From Chloroflexota bacterium (GTDB lineage Bacteria > Chloroflexota > Dormibacteria > Dormibacterales > Dormibacteraceae), in the NCBI GenBank assembly GCA_005887685.1, contig VBHJ01000003.1:1-59757 (forward strand): a stretch of DNA of 59,757 nt, given 5' to 3'. Shown in pieces: positions 7,992-17,012 of this stretch. Each line of letters begins with the position of its first letter. Within the stretch, counting starts at the first letter, position 1. A program made the translations under genes and the position numbers. The notes beneath the pieces are model-generated. The model was given only the letters and a program-made list of their open reading frames with translations. It made no database searches and had not been told where the DNA came from.

Positions 7992-9062
7992 CTAGGCCGC
8001 TCTGGCTTTAGGCACTCTCTTTCGCGATTGGCGCCGCAGAAGCGCCAGGACGGCTGCTTCATCTGATTTGCCATCGAGCCTGTCGAGGACTCCGTCGGTG
8101 TATGCGTCGACCACCGCCGGGTGGACGTAGGAGCGGCGGCACACCGCACGGGTATGCCCCAACTTCTGCGCCACTGTGTCGATCGCTGTGATGACCCTGC
8201 TCCTCGCCTCGGCGTCCGACTCGAATCCCGTCAGGGCGCGCAGGGCACACGTGGCGAGGACTGTGCCGGCCCACGTTCGGAAATCCTTGGCGGTGAAGTC
8301 TTCGCCTGTGACCTCTCGCAGGTACTGGTTGACATCGTCGGACGTCACGGTGCCTTGCTCACCTTCGGAATCGACGTACTGGAAGAGATGCTGCCCAGGC
8401 AGCTCTTCACATCGCTTGACCACACGTGCGACCCGACGGTCCGTGATCCCGACATGCACCTCACGCCCACTCTTGCCTTTGAATAGGAAGCGCACGCTCG
8501 AACCTTGCACCTGGACGTGGCGATCGCGCAGCGTGGTCAGTCCAAACGACTGGTTCTGCCGCGCGTACTCCTCGTTGCCGATTCGCGCATAGGTCGTTTC
8601 GAGCAAGCGAACGATTGTGGCCACGACCTTATCCTTCGGAAGGCCGTCCCGCCGTAGATCGCGTATGACGCGTCTCCTGATTCGTGGCAGCACTTTCGCG
8701 AAGCCGGCCATACGGTCGAACTTGTTCGCGTCGCGCACTTCGCGCCAGCGTGGGTGATAGCAGTGCTGCTTGCGGCCGCGGGCATCGCGGCCGGTCGCCT
8801 GCAGGTGACCCCGCGGCCTGGTCGAGATCCACACGTGCTCCCAGGCGGGCGGGATGGCCAGGGAGCGGATGCGATCCAGGGTCGCACCGTCGCGGACGGC
8901 CTTCCCATCGGGGCCGGTGTAGTCGAAGCGCTTGCCCTTCCGGACCCGATGGATACCCGGCTCGCCGTCGGTCGTATAGGTGAGACCCGCCTCCTGTGCG
9001 GCTTCGGCCGCGGGATCGGAGGTCAGGCCGCGCTCGGAGGCGTGATCCCCGGACCCCTCCAT
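7992..9062 (-). CDS. DNA topoisomerase IB (eukaryotic-like)
   Basis: About 356 residues, the usual bacterial TopIB size. It relaxes supercoils through a 3'-phosphotyrosyl bond. YTGPDGKAVRD, IPPAWEHVWI and RDANKFDRM are conserved DNA-clamp segments; RDRHVQVQGSSVRFLFKGKSG carries active-site Arg/Lys; DFRTWAGT holds a further conserved Arg; and Tyr312 in RRSYVHP is the nucleophile. ATG 9062 overlaps the end of the upstream 82-aa frame by 40 bases, so the precise start is uncertain. Confidence 0.92.
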   Translation of the reverse strand: MEGSGDHASERGLTSDPAAEAAQEAGLTYTTDGEPGIHRVRKGKRFDYTGPDGKAVRDGATLDRIRSLAIPPAWEHVWISTRPRGHLQATGRDARGRKQHCYHPRWREVRDANKFDRMAGFAKVLPRIRRRVIRDLRRDGLPKDKVVATIVRLLETTYARIGNEEYARQNQSFGLTTLRDRHVQVQGSSVRFLFKGKSGREVHVGITDRRVARVVKRCEELPGQHLFQYVDSEGEQGTVTSDDVNQYLREVTGEDFTAKDFRTWAGTVLATCALRALTGFESDAEARSRVITAIDTVAQKLGHTRAVCRRSYVHPAVVDAYTDGVLDRLDGKSDEAAVLALLRRQSRKRVPKARAA

Positions 9063-9271
9063 TCCGGCTCGATCGCCGACAGCAGGCTTCGCTTGCGCTC
9101 CCACAGGCGAGGGATCAGGTCCTCGCGCGGCGTGAGCTCGGTGCACGGAAAGCCAAGCTGCCACAGGTTCGCCTGGACCTCGACCGGCAGCACGTCGTTG
9201 CAAGGGTGCGGGCGCGAGATCAGCTCCAGCACCCTGCCCAGCCGGACCAGCATTCGCTCCTGCTCGCTCAT
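9023..9271 (-). CDS. Hypothetical 82-aa protein upstream of topoisomerase IB
   Basis: Same strand as the topoisomerase, overlapping its proposed start by 40 bases. Composition looks like a folded, mostly helical small protein (MLVRLGRVLELISR, PVEVQANLWQLGF, PRLWERKRSLLSAI). I do not recognise the family. A perfect 8-bp inverted repeat lies five bases upstream of its ATG. Co-transcription with the topoisomerase is likely from the overlap. Confidence 0.55.
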   Translation of the reverse strand: MSEQERMLVRLGRVLELISRPHPCNDVLPVEVQANLWQLGFPCTELTPREDLIPRLWERKRSLLSAIEPEWRGPGITPPSAA

Positions 9272-9275
9272 GTAT

Positions 9276-9294
9276 CCCGAAAACGCTTTTCGGG
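9276..9294. repeat. Inverted repeat CCCGAAAA-CGC-TTTTCGGG
   Basis: Perfect 8-bp arms around CGC, placed between the end of kbl (9313) and the start of the 82-aa gene (9271). No T-run follows on either strand, so it may be an operator or a hairpin affecting initiation rather than an intrinsic terminator. Confidence 0.6.
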
Positions 9295-9312
9295 CGTGGG
9301 GTACCGGGGGGT

Positions 9313-10494
9313 TTAGCCCGCCACTTCGGCGCGGGTCTCGACGAAAGCTCGAACGGCGCGGTCGAGATCGTCCTGGGAGTGCGCGGCCGAGACCTGGGCC
9401 CGAATCCGGGCCTTGCCCTGGGGCACGACCGGGTAGGAGAAGCCGACGACGTACACGCCCTTTTCCAGCATCACCGCGGCCATCCGCGAGGCGAGGGCGG
9501 CGTCCCCGATCATCACCGGGACGATCGGGTGGTCGCCGGGCAGGATCTCGAACTCTTCCTCGGTCATCCGGGCGCGGAAGAACCTGGTGTTCTCGGCCAG
9601 CCGGTCGCGGAGGTCCTTGGCACCGCGCAGCAGGTCGAGCACCTTCAGGCTTGCCGCCGCGATCGGCGGCGCGACCGAGTTGGAGAAGAGGTAGGGCCGT
9701 GAGCGCTGGCGCAGCATGGCGACCAGCTCCCTGCGTCCCGAGACGTAGCCGCCACTGGCCCCGCCCAGCGCCTTGCCGAGGGTGCCGGTGAGGGCGTCGA
9801 CCCTGCCCATCACGCCGTGGTGTTCATGCGTGCCGCGGCCGTTGGCGCCGATGAAGCCGACTGCGTGGGAGTCATCGACCATCACCATCGCGTCGTAGCG
9901 CTCGGCCAGCTCGCATATCTCGGCAAGCGGCGCCATGTAGCCGTCCATCGAGAACACGCCGTCCGTGACCACCATGCGGAAGCGCGAGTCACCGCTTTCC
10001 TTCAGCTGCCGCTCGAGGTCGCCCATGTCGCGGTTGGCGTAGCGAAAGCGCTTCGCCTTGCACAGCCGGATCCCATCGATGATGCTCGCGTGGTTCAACG
10101 CGTCCGAGATGACCGCGTCACGCTCGTCGAGCAGCGCTTCAAAGATGCCGCCATTGGCATCGAAGCAGGACGAGTAGAGGATCGTGTCCTCCGTCCCCAG
10201 GAACTCGGTCAGCGCCGCCTCGAGCTCCTTGTGCACCTCCTGCGTCCCGCAGATGAAGCGCACCGACGCCATGCCGTAGCCCCAGCGGTCGAGCGCTGCT
10301 CGGGCGGCCTCGACGACGGCCGGATGATCGGCCAGCCCAAGGTAGTTGTTGGCGCACAGGTTGAGCACGTCGCGCTCCGCAACGCCGACCATCGAGCCTT
10401 GGGGAGTCGTGATCACCCGCTCCGGCTTCTCCAGGCCGGCGCTCCGTATCTCTTCGAGCTGTTGGGCGAGGTGGGATCGCATCTTTTCGAACAT
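9313..10494 (-). CDS. kbl: Glycine C-acetyltransferase (2-amino-3-ketobutyrate CoA ligase)
   Basis: 393 residues, PLP-dependent alpha-oxoamine synthase fold. Splits 2-amino-3-ketobutyrate with CoA to glycine and acetyl-CoA. [13 protein letters not shown] near the start, [11 protein letters not shown] (Asp binding PLP nitrogen) and the PLP lysine Lys241 in GTLGKALGG are clear. ATG at 10494 overlaps the tdh stop by one base (TGATG), so it is translated after threonine dehydrogenase, the preceding enzyme of the same pathway. Confidence 0.93.
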   Translation of the reverse strand: MFEKMRSHLAQQLEEIRSAGLEKPERVITTPQGSMVGVAERDVLNLCANNYLGLADHPAVVEAARAALDRWGYGMASVRFICGTQEVHKELEAALTEFLGTEDTILYSSCFDANGGIFEALLDERDAVISDALNHASIIDGIRLCKAKRFRYANRDMGDLERQLKESGDSRFRMVVTDGVFSMDGYMAPLAEICELAERYDAMVMVDDSHAVGFIGANGRGTHEHHGVMGRVDALTGTLGKALGGASGGYVSGRRELVAMLRQRSRPYLFSNSVAPPIAAASLKVLDLLRGAKDLRDRLAENTRFFRARMTEEEFEILPGDHPIVPVMIGDAALASRMAAVMLEKGVYVVGFSYPVVPQGKARIRAQVSAAHSQDDLDRAVRAFVETRAEVAG

Positions 10495-11522
10495 CAGGAG
10501 CTCCAATCCAGAACGACTTTGCCGCATTGCCCGCTGTGCGCCACCGCAAAGGCTTCCTTGTATTCGCGATAAGGAAATCGATGGGTGATGACCGGGGAGA
10601 TGTCGAGGCCGCTCTGCACGAAGACCGACATCTGGTACCAGGTCTCGAAGATCTGGCGGCCGTACACGCCCTTCACCGTGAGCATCTTGAACACCACCTG
10701 TGTCCAGTCGATCGGAAACTCATGGTCGGGCAGCCCCAACATCGCGATGCGGCCACCGTGCGCCATGTTGTCGATCATCTCGCGCAGCGCACTGGGCACG
10801 CCTGACATCTCGAAGCCGACGTCGAATCCTTCCTTCATGCCCAGCTCTTGCTGCACCTGGGAAAGGCGCGTGCTGCGCACGTCCACGGCCATCGTGACGC
10901 CTACCTTGCGGGCCAGCTCGAGCCTGTAATCGCTGACGTCGGTGATGACGGTGAAGCGGGCCCCGTTGTGGCGCGCGACCATCGCGGCCATGATCCCGAT
11001 CGGCCCCGCGCCGGTGATGAGAACGTCCTCAGCCACCAGGCGAAACTGCGTCGCGACGTGCACCGCGTTGCCAAACGGGTCGAAGACAGAGGCGACGTCG
11101 AGGTCGATCTTTGTCAGATGGGGCCACAGGTTGCCGGCCGGCATGACGATGAACTCCGCGAACGCCCCGTCGCGCTGCACGCCGATTCCGACCGTGTTGG
11201 CGCACAGGGCGCGGCGGCCCGCCAGGCAGTTCCGGCACCGGCCGCACGTGATGTGGCCCTCCGCGCCCACGACCTCGCCGGGGAACACGGACGCGACGCC
11301 GTCGCCGAGCTCCACGACCTCGCCGACGAACTCGTGCCCCACGACAAGCGGTGGGTGGATCGTGTGCTGGGCCCACTCGTTCCAGCTCTCGATGTGCAGG
11401 TCGGTGCCGCATATCCCCGTGCGCAGGACGCGGATCAACACCTCACCGGGGCCGGGCCTGGGCTCAGGCACGTCCTGCAGCCACAAACCAGGCTCCGCTC
11501 TCGCCTTCACGAGCGCCTTCAC
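10494..11522 (-). CDS. tdh: L-threonine 3-dehydrogenase, zinc type
   Basis: 342 residues, medium-chain dehydrogenase. Oxidises threonine to 2-amino-3-ketobutyrate with NAD+. [10 protein letters not shown] holds the catalytic-zinc Cys, GHEFVGEV the His/Glu pair, and [15 protein letters not shown] the four structural-zinc cysteines. [11 protein letters not shown] is the NAD fold, and the C-terminal [13 protein letters not shown] is characteristic of Tdh. GTG 11522 is preferred because upstream residues are not conserved in character. Forms an operon with kbl. Confidence 0.92.
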   Translation of the reverse strand: MKALVKARAEPGLWLQDVPEPRPGPGEVLIRVLRTGICGTDLHIESWNEWAQHTIHPPLVVGHEFVGEVVELGDGVASVFPGEVVGAEGHITCGRCRNCLAGRRALCANTVGIGVQRDGAFAEFIVMPAGNLWPHLTKIDLDVASVFDPFGNAVHVATQFRLVAEDVLITGAGPIGIMAAMVARHNGARFTVITDVSDYRLELARKVGVTMAVDVRSTRLSQVQQELGMKEGFDVGFEMSGVPSALREMIDNMAHGGRIAMLGLPDHEFPIDWTQVVFKMLTVKGVYGRQIFETWYQMSVFVQSGLDISPVITHRFPYREYKEAFAVAHSGQCGKVVLDWSS

Positions 11523-11637
11523 TGAATCGTGAGGATAAGCGGAACCGGAAAGTAGAATTCCGCCAGGCGACCGCTGTAGTCGCCGAATCGGTGGTGTGCC
11601 GGGAAGTCTGGTCGGCAGGAGGTCGGCCGACGCCCAG

Positions 11638-12834
11638 GTGAGCACCGCGCAGAGCTTTCTCTTCTTCTTGATCCTCCTCGGCGCCGCGGCCACCGCCCTG
11701 CGCCTGGTGTCGCGGACCACGCCCACCGTGCCCTACCCGGTGCTGCTTGCCATCGGCGGCATCCTCATCGGGCTCATCCCCGGTCTTCACCTGCCGCCGA
11801 TCGGACCCGACCTCATCCTGCTGGCCTTTGTCCCCGGGCTCGTCTTCGAGGCGTCGCTGTCGCTCGACCTGGAGGAGGTGTGGCGGCGCATCGTCCCGAT
11901 CAGCGTGCTCGCCACGCTGGGAGTCTTCCTGACCGTCGTGTTGATCGCCGTCCTGGTTCACTTCGGCCTCGGCCTGGACTGGGCGAGCGGGTTCCTGCTG
12001 GGGGCGATCGTGGCCGCCACCGATCCCATCGCGGTGGTCGGCATGCTGCGGCGGCTTGGAGCGCCGCGAGGGCTGGAAGCGATCCTCGACGGCGAGAGCC
12101 TTTTCAACGACGGCACCGGGGTTGCCGTCTTTTCGGCCGTGCTGGGCACCATCCTGACCGGCCACCCGTCGCTGACGGATGCCGGGCTGCGCTTCATCTT
12201 CGTGAGCGCCATCGGCGCGGCGATCGGGCTTGCCGCCGGCAGCGTCGCCGTGCTTTTTCTGCGCTTCGTCAAAGACGCCGAGCTCGAGATCCTGACCACG
12301 CTGGTCGTCGCCTACGGCTCCTACCTGGGCGCCGACGTCGTCCACGCGTCGGGTGTCGTGTCGGTCGTGACCGCTGGTGTAGTGGTGGCGAGATACGGAA
12401 GCCGGACCGGCCGCCTGCAGGGCACTCAGCTGCATGGGTTCTGGAACCTGCTCGCGTTCGTGCTCAACGCCGTCCTGTTCCTGATCGTCGGCATCGCGCT
12501 GCCCGCCCATCGGCTGCTGCCGGTCGCCGGCCTGGCCCTCGGCGCGTACCTCATCATGTTCGCGGCCCGCGCGATCCCGGTTTACGGGCTGCTCGGACTA
12601 GTCGACCCTCGTGGCACCTCCGTTCCCTGGCGATGGAGGCACATGACGTTGTGGGGAGGGTTGCGAGGCGCGCTTTCGGTCGCGCTTGCCCTGTCCGTCT
12701 CGGCTTACCCCCAGGTGAATCCCGACGTGTCGGTCCTGGCCTACGCCATGGTCGTGCTCTCGCTCATTGTCCAGGGCGGTTTGCTGCTGCCGGTGGCCGA
12801 CCTGCTCCGCCTTCGCGAGCGCGCCGTCAAGTAA
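11638..12834 (+). CDS. Na+/H+ antiporter, CPA1 (NhaP-like) family
   Basis: About 398 residues with roughly 12 hydrophobic helices. ATDPIAVV and [11 protein letters not shown] are the paired ion-binding motifs of CPA1 exchangers (Asp in each), and [14 protein letters not shown] is the conserved Arg-containing helix near the C-terminus. It lacks the long cytoplasmic tail of eukaryotic NHEs. GTG 11638 follows an AGGAGG about 15 bases upstream. Function: pH and sodium homeostasis by exchange at the membrane. Confidence 0.88.
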   Translation: MSTAQSFLFFLILLGAAATALRLVSRTTPTVPYPVLLAIGGILIGLIPGLHLPPIGPDLILLAFVPGLVFEASLSLDLEEVWRRIVPISVLATLGVFLTVVLIAVLVHFGLGLDWASGFLLGAIVAATDPIAVVGMLRRLGAPRGLEAILDGESLFNDGTGVAVFSAVLGTILTGHPSLTDAGLRFIFVSAIGAAIGLAAGSVAVLFLRFVKDAELEILTTLVVAYGSYLGADVVHASGVVSVVTAGVVVARYGSRTGRLQGTQLHGFWNLLAFVLNAVLFLIVGIALPAHRLLPVAGLALGAYLIMFAARAIPVYGLLGLVDPRGTSVPWRWRHMTLWGGLRGALSVALALSVSAYPQVNPDVSVLAYAMVVLSLIVQGGLLLPVADLLRLRERAVK

Positions 12835-12845
12835 GGTTTTCCGGA

Positions 12846-14039
12846 ATGCGGGTGCGCGTGGGGGCCGCGCTGCTGTTGATCATCGCTGCCGCGGCTGCCT
12901 TCAACTACTTTCGCCCGATCCCAGCGGTCGCGGCGGCGGGGAAGCTCCCGCCGACCGACGTCGTCCCGGGCACGGCGCCTGCGCTGCCGTGGCCGTCCCA
13001 GGGAGCGGCTGCCGTCGGCGTGTCAGGCCTTGGCTTCGTGGCCAGCTCGGGCAACGAGAAGACCCTCCCGGCCGCCAGCGTCACCAAGGTGATGACCGCA
13101 CTCATCGTGCTCGAGGACAAACCTCTCAAGAAGGACGAGGCCGGTCCGACGATCACGTTGACCGACGTCGACGTGCAGGCGTACCAGGCAGATTTCGCGG
13201 ACAAGCAGTCGGTGGTCAAGGTCCAAGCGGGCGAGCAGCTCAGCGAGCTGCAGGTCCTGGAGGGGATGCTCATTCCGTCGGCGAACAACTTTGCCGAGAC
13301 GATCGCCCGATGGGACGCCGGCTCCATCCCGGCCTTCGTGGACAAGATGAACGTCCGCGCGACCACGATGAAGCTCACGCACACCAAGTTCGCCGACCCC
13401 GCGGGCGCGTCGGCCGCCAGCGTCAGCACGCCCACCGACCTCCTGAGCCTGGGCATGGTGGCGATGCAGAACGCGGTGTTCGCCCAGATCGTCGCGATGG
13501 AACAGGCAAATCTGCCCGTCGAAGGCCTCGTCATCAACGTCAACGGCGCGCTGGGGAAGGATGGGATCCTCGGCATCAAAACCGGCTCCGGTTTCGACAC
13601 CGGGGCCAACTTCCTGTTTGCCGCCAATGCATCGATCGACAACCACACGATCGTTGTGTACGGATGCGTGATGGGGCCGCCTACCCTCGACCTCGCTTTC
13701 AACGGCGCCCGAGCGCTCATCGGAGCGATGTCGAGCGCGCTGCACGTGCGGCGGGTCATCTCGCGCAACCAGTCCGTCGCGACCTACACCACGCCGTGGG
13801 GAGCGCAGTCAGACCTCGTCTCGGCCGACGACGTCGACTTGACCGAATGGCCAGGCATGGTGCTGCGCCAGCGCCTCGACGCCAACCAGATCGTCATCGA
13901 CAAGCCGCTGCCGTCCAGCACCGTCGAGGGCCACGAGCACGTGGTGCTCGGCGACTATGTGCTCGACGTCCCGCTCGTCACCGCCGATCCCATGTATCCG
14001 CCGGGGCGGTTCTGGAGGTTGACCAGAGTCTCGTTCTAG
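12846..14039 (+). CDS. D-alanyl-D-alanine carboxypeptidase, peptidase S11 family
   Basis: 397 residues. A signal-like hydrophobic N-terminus precedes the penicillin-binding fold: SxxK in AASVTKVMTA, SxN in PSANNFAE and KTG in GIKTGSGF, the three catalytic motifs in order. It trims the terminal D-Ala of peptidoglycan stem peptides outside the membrane. The C-terminal 110 residues after the catalytic domain may correspond to the S11 accessory domain. Starts 11 bases after the antiporter. Its stop shares a CTAG with the convergent SRPBCC gene. Confidence 0.87.
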   Translation: MRVRVGAALLLIIAAAAAFNYFRPIPAVAAAGKLPPTDVVPGTAPALPWPSQGAAAVGVSGLGFVASSGNEKTLPAASVTKVMTALIVLEDKPLKKDEAGPTITLTDVDVQAYQADFADKQSVVKVQAGEQLSELQVLEGMLIPSANNFAETIARWDAGSIPAFVDKMNVRATTMKLTHTKFADPAGASAASVSTPTDLLSLGMVAMQNAVFAQIVAMEQANLPVEGLVINVNGALGKDGILGIKTGSGFDTGANFLFAANASIDNHTIVVYGCVMGPPTLDLAFNGARALIGAMSSALHVRRVISRNQSVATYTTPWGAQSDLVSADDVDLTEWPGMVLRQRLDANQIVIDKPLPSSTVEGHEHVVLGDYVLDVPLVTADPMYPPGRFWRLTRVSF

Positions 14040-14476
14040 CTTCGTGCCGCTTCGGCGTAAGGCGGCAGGACGCCGTCCCATCCCGCGCGGTTCGCGTCCC
14101 GCCACGCCTGGCCGATCTCGCCGAGACGGTCCCATCCGCCATGCTCGATCTCGATCCGCGTGGTGGAGCCCGGCATCTCGCGAAAGACGATCTCGACCTC
14201 GGTCGCGTTTGCCGGGTCGGTCGCTATATGCCACCGGTAGCTGAGGCCGCGAGGCGGATCCCACCTCACGATCTCACCCCACTCGAACTCCTCGCCTTGC
14301 GGAGTGCGCTCGAAGATCCGGCCACCGGGGCGGGGTTCGAACACGATCTCGGCCCCGGGCTGGTGGGACACCGTGTGCTGGGGCGGCCACCACGCGCTCG
14401 CGCGTTCCGTCCAGGTCTCGAACGCGTGGTCGGGCGGACACGCAACCTCGAACGAGATCCGAAGCGGCTCGATCAC
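14036..14476 (-). CDS. SRPBCC (AHSA1-like) domain protein
   Basis: 146 residues. ISFEVACPPDHAFETWTERASAWW begins the START/Bet v1-like fold, with GGRIFERTPQGEEFEWGEI and PPRGLSYRWHI following as in AHSA1/activator-type SRPBCC proteins. The GTG start overlaps the ArsR stop (GTGA), the common ArsR-SRPBCC gene pairing. Ligand unknown. Longer upstream starts would read into ArsR. Confidence 0.82.
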   Translation of the reverse strand: MIEPLRISFEVACPPDHAFETWTERASAWWPPQHTVSHQPGAEIVFEPRPGGRIFERTPQGEEFEWGEIVRWDPPRGLSYRWHIATDPANATEVEIVFREMPGSTTRIEIEHGGWDRLGEIGQAWRDANRAGWDGVLPPYAEAARS

Positions 14477-14862
14477 GATCCCCGCGAACTCCGAGGACCC
14501 GCCGTGCGGAGCGCCGTGAGTTCGCGGGGGCCCCTCGAACGTTTGCGGGGTCGTGTGTTCTCGGCGAAGAGCTTGAAGCGCACGCCGACGTTGCCCCACA
14601 CCTGGGCCAGGTAGCGTCGCGCCGCCTCCGCTCCAGGCTCGTCGAGCCGGTAGAGCCGCCTGGCGCCGACCTGCTCGTCCGACACCAATCCGGCGCGGTT
14701 CAGGACGCTCAGGTGGCGCGACACCGCCGGCCTGCTGATCGGGAGTTGGTCCGCGATCTCCTGCACCGAATGCGGTTTGCGGGCCAACAGCTCGACGATG
14801 TCTCGGCGGTACTGGTTGCCGAGCGCGTCGAAAGGATCTGCAATTCGACGCTTTGCTTTCAC
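14473..14862 (-). CDS. ArsR-family winged-helix repressor
   Basis: 129 residues. A compact wHTH (DALGNQYRRDIVELLARKPHSVQEIADQLPISRPAVSRHLSVLNRAGLV, residues 10-60) with a RLYRL wing is clear. No ArsR metal-binding CxC is visible, so it may sense something other than a metal, or act through its SRPBCC partner. The GTG start has no Shine-Dalgarno; a TACCAT -10-like element ends seven bases before it, suggesting a leaderless message. Two palindromes upstream are its likely operators. Confidence 0.85.
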   Translation of the reverse strand: MKAKRRIADPFDALGNQYRRDIVELLARKPHSVQEIADQLPISRPAVSRHLSVLNRAGLVSDEQVGARRLYRLDEPGAEAARRYLAQVWGNVGVRFKLFAENTRPRKRSRGPRELTALRTAGPRSSRGS

Positions 14863-14872
14863 CTGAGTTATG

Positions 14873-14888
14873 GTAACGGCGCGGTTAC
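14873..14888. promoter_or_regulatory. Palindromic operator 1, GTAAC-N6-GTTAC
   Basis: A perfect 5+5 bp palindrome with six-base spacer between divergent arsR (start 14862) and the gene at 14917. It overlaps the proposed arsR -10 element, so binding would block arsR transcription. Confidence 0.65.
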
Positions 14889-14889
14889 G

Positions 14890-14905
14890 GTAACGATTCT
14901 GTTAC
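14890..14905. promoter_or_regulatory. Palindromic operator 2, GTAAC-N6-GTTAC
   Basis: Second perfect copy with the same spacer, one base after operator 1; centres are 17 bp apart. It lies just before the GAGGGAGAG ribosome site of the 14917 gene. A degenerate third element (GTTA-TGG-TAAC) overlaps at 14867-14877. Confidence 0.65.
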
Positions 14906-14916
14906 GAGGGAGAGAG

Positions 14917-15336
14917 ATGGCCAAAGTGAACGTGAAGGGTTCGGGCACCAGGCAATCACCCTGGGAGCTCACGACTCCGAGCGGGTCGTCGCAATACCAG
15001 ATGTACAGGGACGAGACGGCCAGCCCGCCGGCGATCGTCTGCATCGTGGGCAAGACCGAGCTCCGCTACCAGCTGCGCGCGATCGATGACCTGCACACGA
15101 TGCTGAAGAAGCACGGCGACTGGATGCCCCTCGGCAGCGCGGATGAGCAGAAGCCGGCGGCCGAAGGCACGGTCGAGGCGTGGGGCAGGTCGTCCAAGAA
15201 TCCGGTCGGCGGCTGGTACGGGATGAAGAAAGGGCTGCGCGGCCGCTTTGGCATGTACATGCCGCCGCTGCTCGAAGCGCTTGGGCTGGCCGAGGTGGAG
15301 CACAACCCGAAGAACAACCGGATGCGCGCTCTTTAG
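14917..15336 (+). CDS. Conserved hypothetical protein (139 aa)
   Basis: Start ATG 14917 has a purine-rich site (GAGGGAGAG) directly upstream. The protein opens with VKGSGTRQSPWELTTPSGSS, then a mixed alpha/beta region and a basic GMKKGLRGRFGMYMPP segment, ending near VEHNPKNNRMRAL. Soluble, no signal peptide. I believe it belongs to a conserved family of unknown function but cannot assign it. Divergent from arsR across the two operators, so probably under its control. Confidence 0.7.
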   Translation: MAKVNVKGSGTRQSPWELTTPSGSSQYQMYRDETASPPAIVCIVGKTELRYQLRAIDDLHTMLKKHGDWMPLGSADEQKPAAEGTVEAWGRSSKNPVGGWYGMKKGLRGRFGMYMPPLLEALGLAEVEHNPKNNRMRAL

Positions 15337-15358
15337 ATAAGCGCGAGAATTGGGCCCG

Positions 15359-15964
15359 GTGGGGTTCATCTCTCGCGGCTTCCGAGGCAAGCGGCGCGAC
15401 GTCGCCTCCAGCTCCCGCGTTCCGCCCGGGCAGTACGTGGTGACGGACTTTCCCGTCCTATCGGCGGGGCCGACGCCGCGCGTGAATCTCGACAAGTGGA
15501 CCTTCACCATCGAGGGCGAGATCGACGAGCCGAAGCGATGGACCTGGAAGGAGCTCATCGCGCTGCCGTCGGAGACCGTGACCAAGGACATCCACTGCGT
15601 GACCAAGTGGTCGAAGCTCGACACCATATGGAAGGGCGTCTCCGTCGACAAGCTGATGGACGGCGTCGATACCGCCGCGGAGTTCACGACGATCTTCTCC
15701 GACGGCGGCTACACGACCAACCTTCCACTCGATGACATCACCGGCAACAAGGCGTGGGTTGTCTATGAGTTCGACGGTCAGCCGCTGCCTCCGGAGCACG
15801 GAGGCCCAGTGCGATTTCTGGTTCCGCACCTCTACTTCTGGAAGAGCGCCAAGTGGGTGCGCGGCATCAGGCTCGAGAAGGAAGACCATCCTGGCTTCTG
15901 GGAATCGAACGGATACAACATGTATGGGGATCCCTGGCGAGAGCAGCGGTACTGGGGCGACTGA
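15359..15964 (+). CDS. Sulfite-oxidase-like molybdopterin-dependent oxidoreductase
   Basis: 201 residues. FPVLSAGPTPRV, WTFTIEGEIDEPKRWTWKEL and IHCVTKWSKLDTIWKGV form a compact SUOX/YedY-type molybdopterin domain; the Cys in DIHCVTKWS is the molybdenum ligand. GGPVRFLVPHLYFWKSAKWV is also typical. No Tat signal is seen, so the enzyme looks cytoplasmic. GTG 15359 matches the usual family start (VGFISRGF); TTG 15350 is the alternative. It precedes a flavoprotein reductase, its likely electron partner. Confidence 0.87.
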   Translation: MGFISRGFRGKRRDVASSSRVPPGQYVVTDFPVLSAGPTPRVNLDKWTFTIEGEIDEPKRWTWKELIALPSETVTKDIHCVTKWSKLDTIWKGVSVDKLMDGVDTAAEFTTIFSDGGYTTNLPLDDITGNKAWVVYEFDGQPLPPEHGGPVRFLVPHLYFWKSAKWVRGIRLEKEDHPGFWESNGYNMYGDPWREQRYWGD

Positions 15965-15991
15965 ATCCCCACGAAATCTGAGGCTTCGCCT

Positions 15992-16741
15992 GTGATTTCG
16001 GGGGGACCCCGCTTGCTTGCGTGGACCCTGGGCGAGGTGGTCGAGCTCGTCCAGGAGACCCCTCGGGTCGCGAGTCTCTACCTCAACATTCCTGACTGGC
16101 CCGGGCATCTCGCAGGCCAGCACGTCGACGTTCGGCTGACGGCCGAAGACGGATACGTGGCCGAACGCAGCTACTCGATCGCGTCTCCCCCAGAGGACCG
16201 CTGGGTGGCGCTGACCGTCGAACGCCTGGACGACGGCGAGGTGTCGCCTTATCTGGTCGGTGAGCTGAGGGTGGGGGACAGGGTCGAGCTGCGCGGTCCG
16301 ATCGGCGGGTACTTCGTGTGGCGCGCCGGCCAGGACCTGCCGCTGCTGCTGGTCGGTGGAGGGTCAGGCGTGGTCCCGCTCATGGCGATGCTTCGTCACC
16401 GCGCCAAGGCGGCGCACAAGGCGCCGGCGCGACTCCTTTACTCGTCGCGGACGCTGGACGACGTGATCTACCGCGAAGAGCTGGAACGGCTGGGCTCAGC
16501 CGGCGATGGCCTGACCGTCTTCCACACCTTGACTCGCGAAAAGCCGGCACGCTGGACCGGCTACACGCGGCGGCTCGACGAATCGATGATGAAAGAGGTG
16601 GCCTGGCCAACGGAGCAGATGCCGGCTGTTTTCGTCTGCGGCCCGACATCGTTCGTCGAGGCGGCGGCGACACTGCTGGTGGCGATGGGTTACGCGCCGC
16701 AGACGATCAAGACCGAGAGATTTGGCGCGACAGGAGGATGA
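15992..16741 (+). CDS. FAD-dependent ferredoxin-reductase-type oxidoreductase
   Basis: 249 residues. RSYSIASPPE is the FAD-binding RxYS motif, GPIGGYFVW closes the flavin domain, and LLLVGGGSGVVPLMAML is the NAD(P)H pyrophosphate loop; VCGPTSFVEAA is the nicotinamide-side motif. No iron-sulfur domain is fused. It likely feeds electrons to the adjacent molybdenum protein. An AGGAGG inside its 3' end serves the next gene. Confidence 0.87.
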   Translation: MISGGPRLLAWTLGEVVELVQETPRVASLYLNIPDWPGHLAGQHVDVRLTAEDGYVAERSYSIASPPEDRWVALTVERLDDGEVSPYLVGELRVGDRVELRGPIGGYFVWRAGQDLPLLLVGGGSGVVPLMAMLRHRAKAAHKAPARLLYSSRTLDDVIYREELERLGSAGDGLTVFHTLTREKPARWTGYTRRLDESMMKEVAWPTEQMPAVFVCGPTSFVEAAATLLVAMGYAPQTIKTERFGATGG

Positions 16742-16742
16742 G

Positions 16743-17012
16743 GTGACGGTCGAAGAGAGAAGGCTCGATGGAAACGCGATCGGTGGGCTGCTGCGCGAGA
16801 TCTTCACCATGGAGATGACCGCCGCCCAGGCCACGTGCGCCGGCTGCGGCGCGATCAACGCGGTCGGACGGGTGATCGTCTACGTCGACGCGCCCGGAAC
16901 CGTGGTGCGGTGTCCCGAATGCGAGTCGGTGCTCATGCGCATCGTGCATGGACGTGGGCGGTACTGGGTGGACATGAGCGGGACGCGCTCCCTGGAGTTC
17001 GCCGAGGGCTAG
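16743..17012 (+). CDS. DUF6510-like small zinc-ribbon protein
   Basis: 89 residues from GTG 16743, six bases after an AGGAGG. LDGNAIGGLLREIF, then CAGCG and CPECESVLMRIV give a four-cysteine ribbon. The pattern matches what I recall as the DUF6510 family, often beside this oxidoreductase pair in actinobacteria. Role unknown; a scaffold or metal-site role for the trio is inference. Its stop shares a CTAG with the convergent membrane protein. Confidence 0.78.
   Translation: MTVEERRLDGNAIGGLLREIFTMEMTAAQATCAGCGAINAVGRVIVYVDAPGTVVRCPECESVLMRIVHGRGRYWVDMSGTRSLEFAEG

Noticed and set aside
12767-14614. 615-codon plus-strand open frame
   Set aside because: Arg/Gly-rich translation with no motif; it lies over the D,D-carboxypeptidase, which has all catalytic motifs. 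A high-GC shadow frame.
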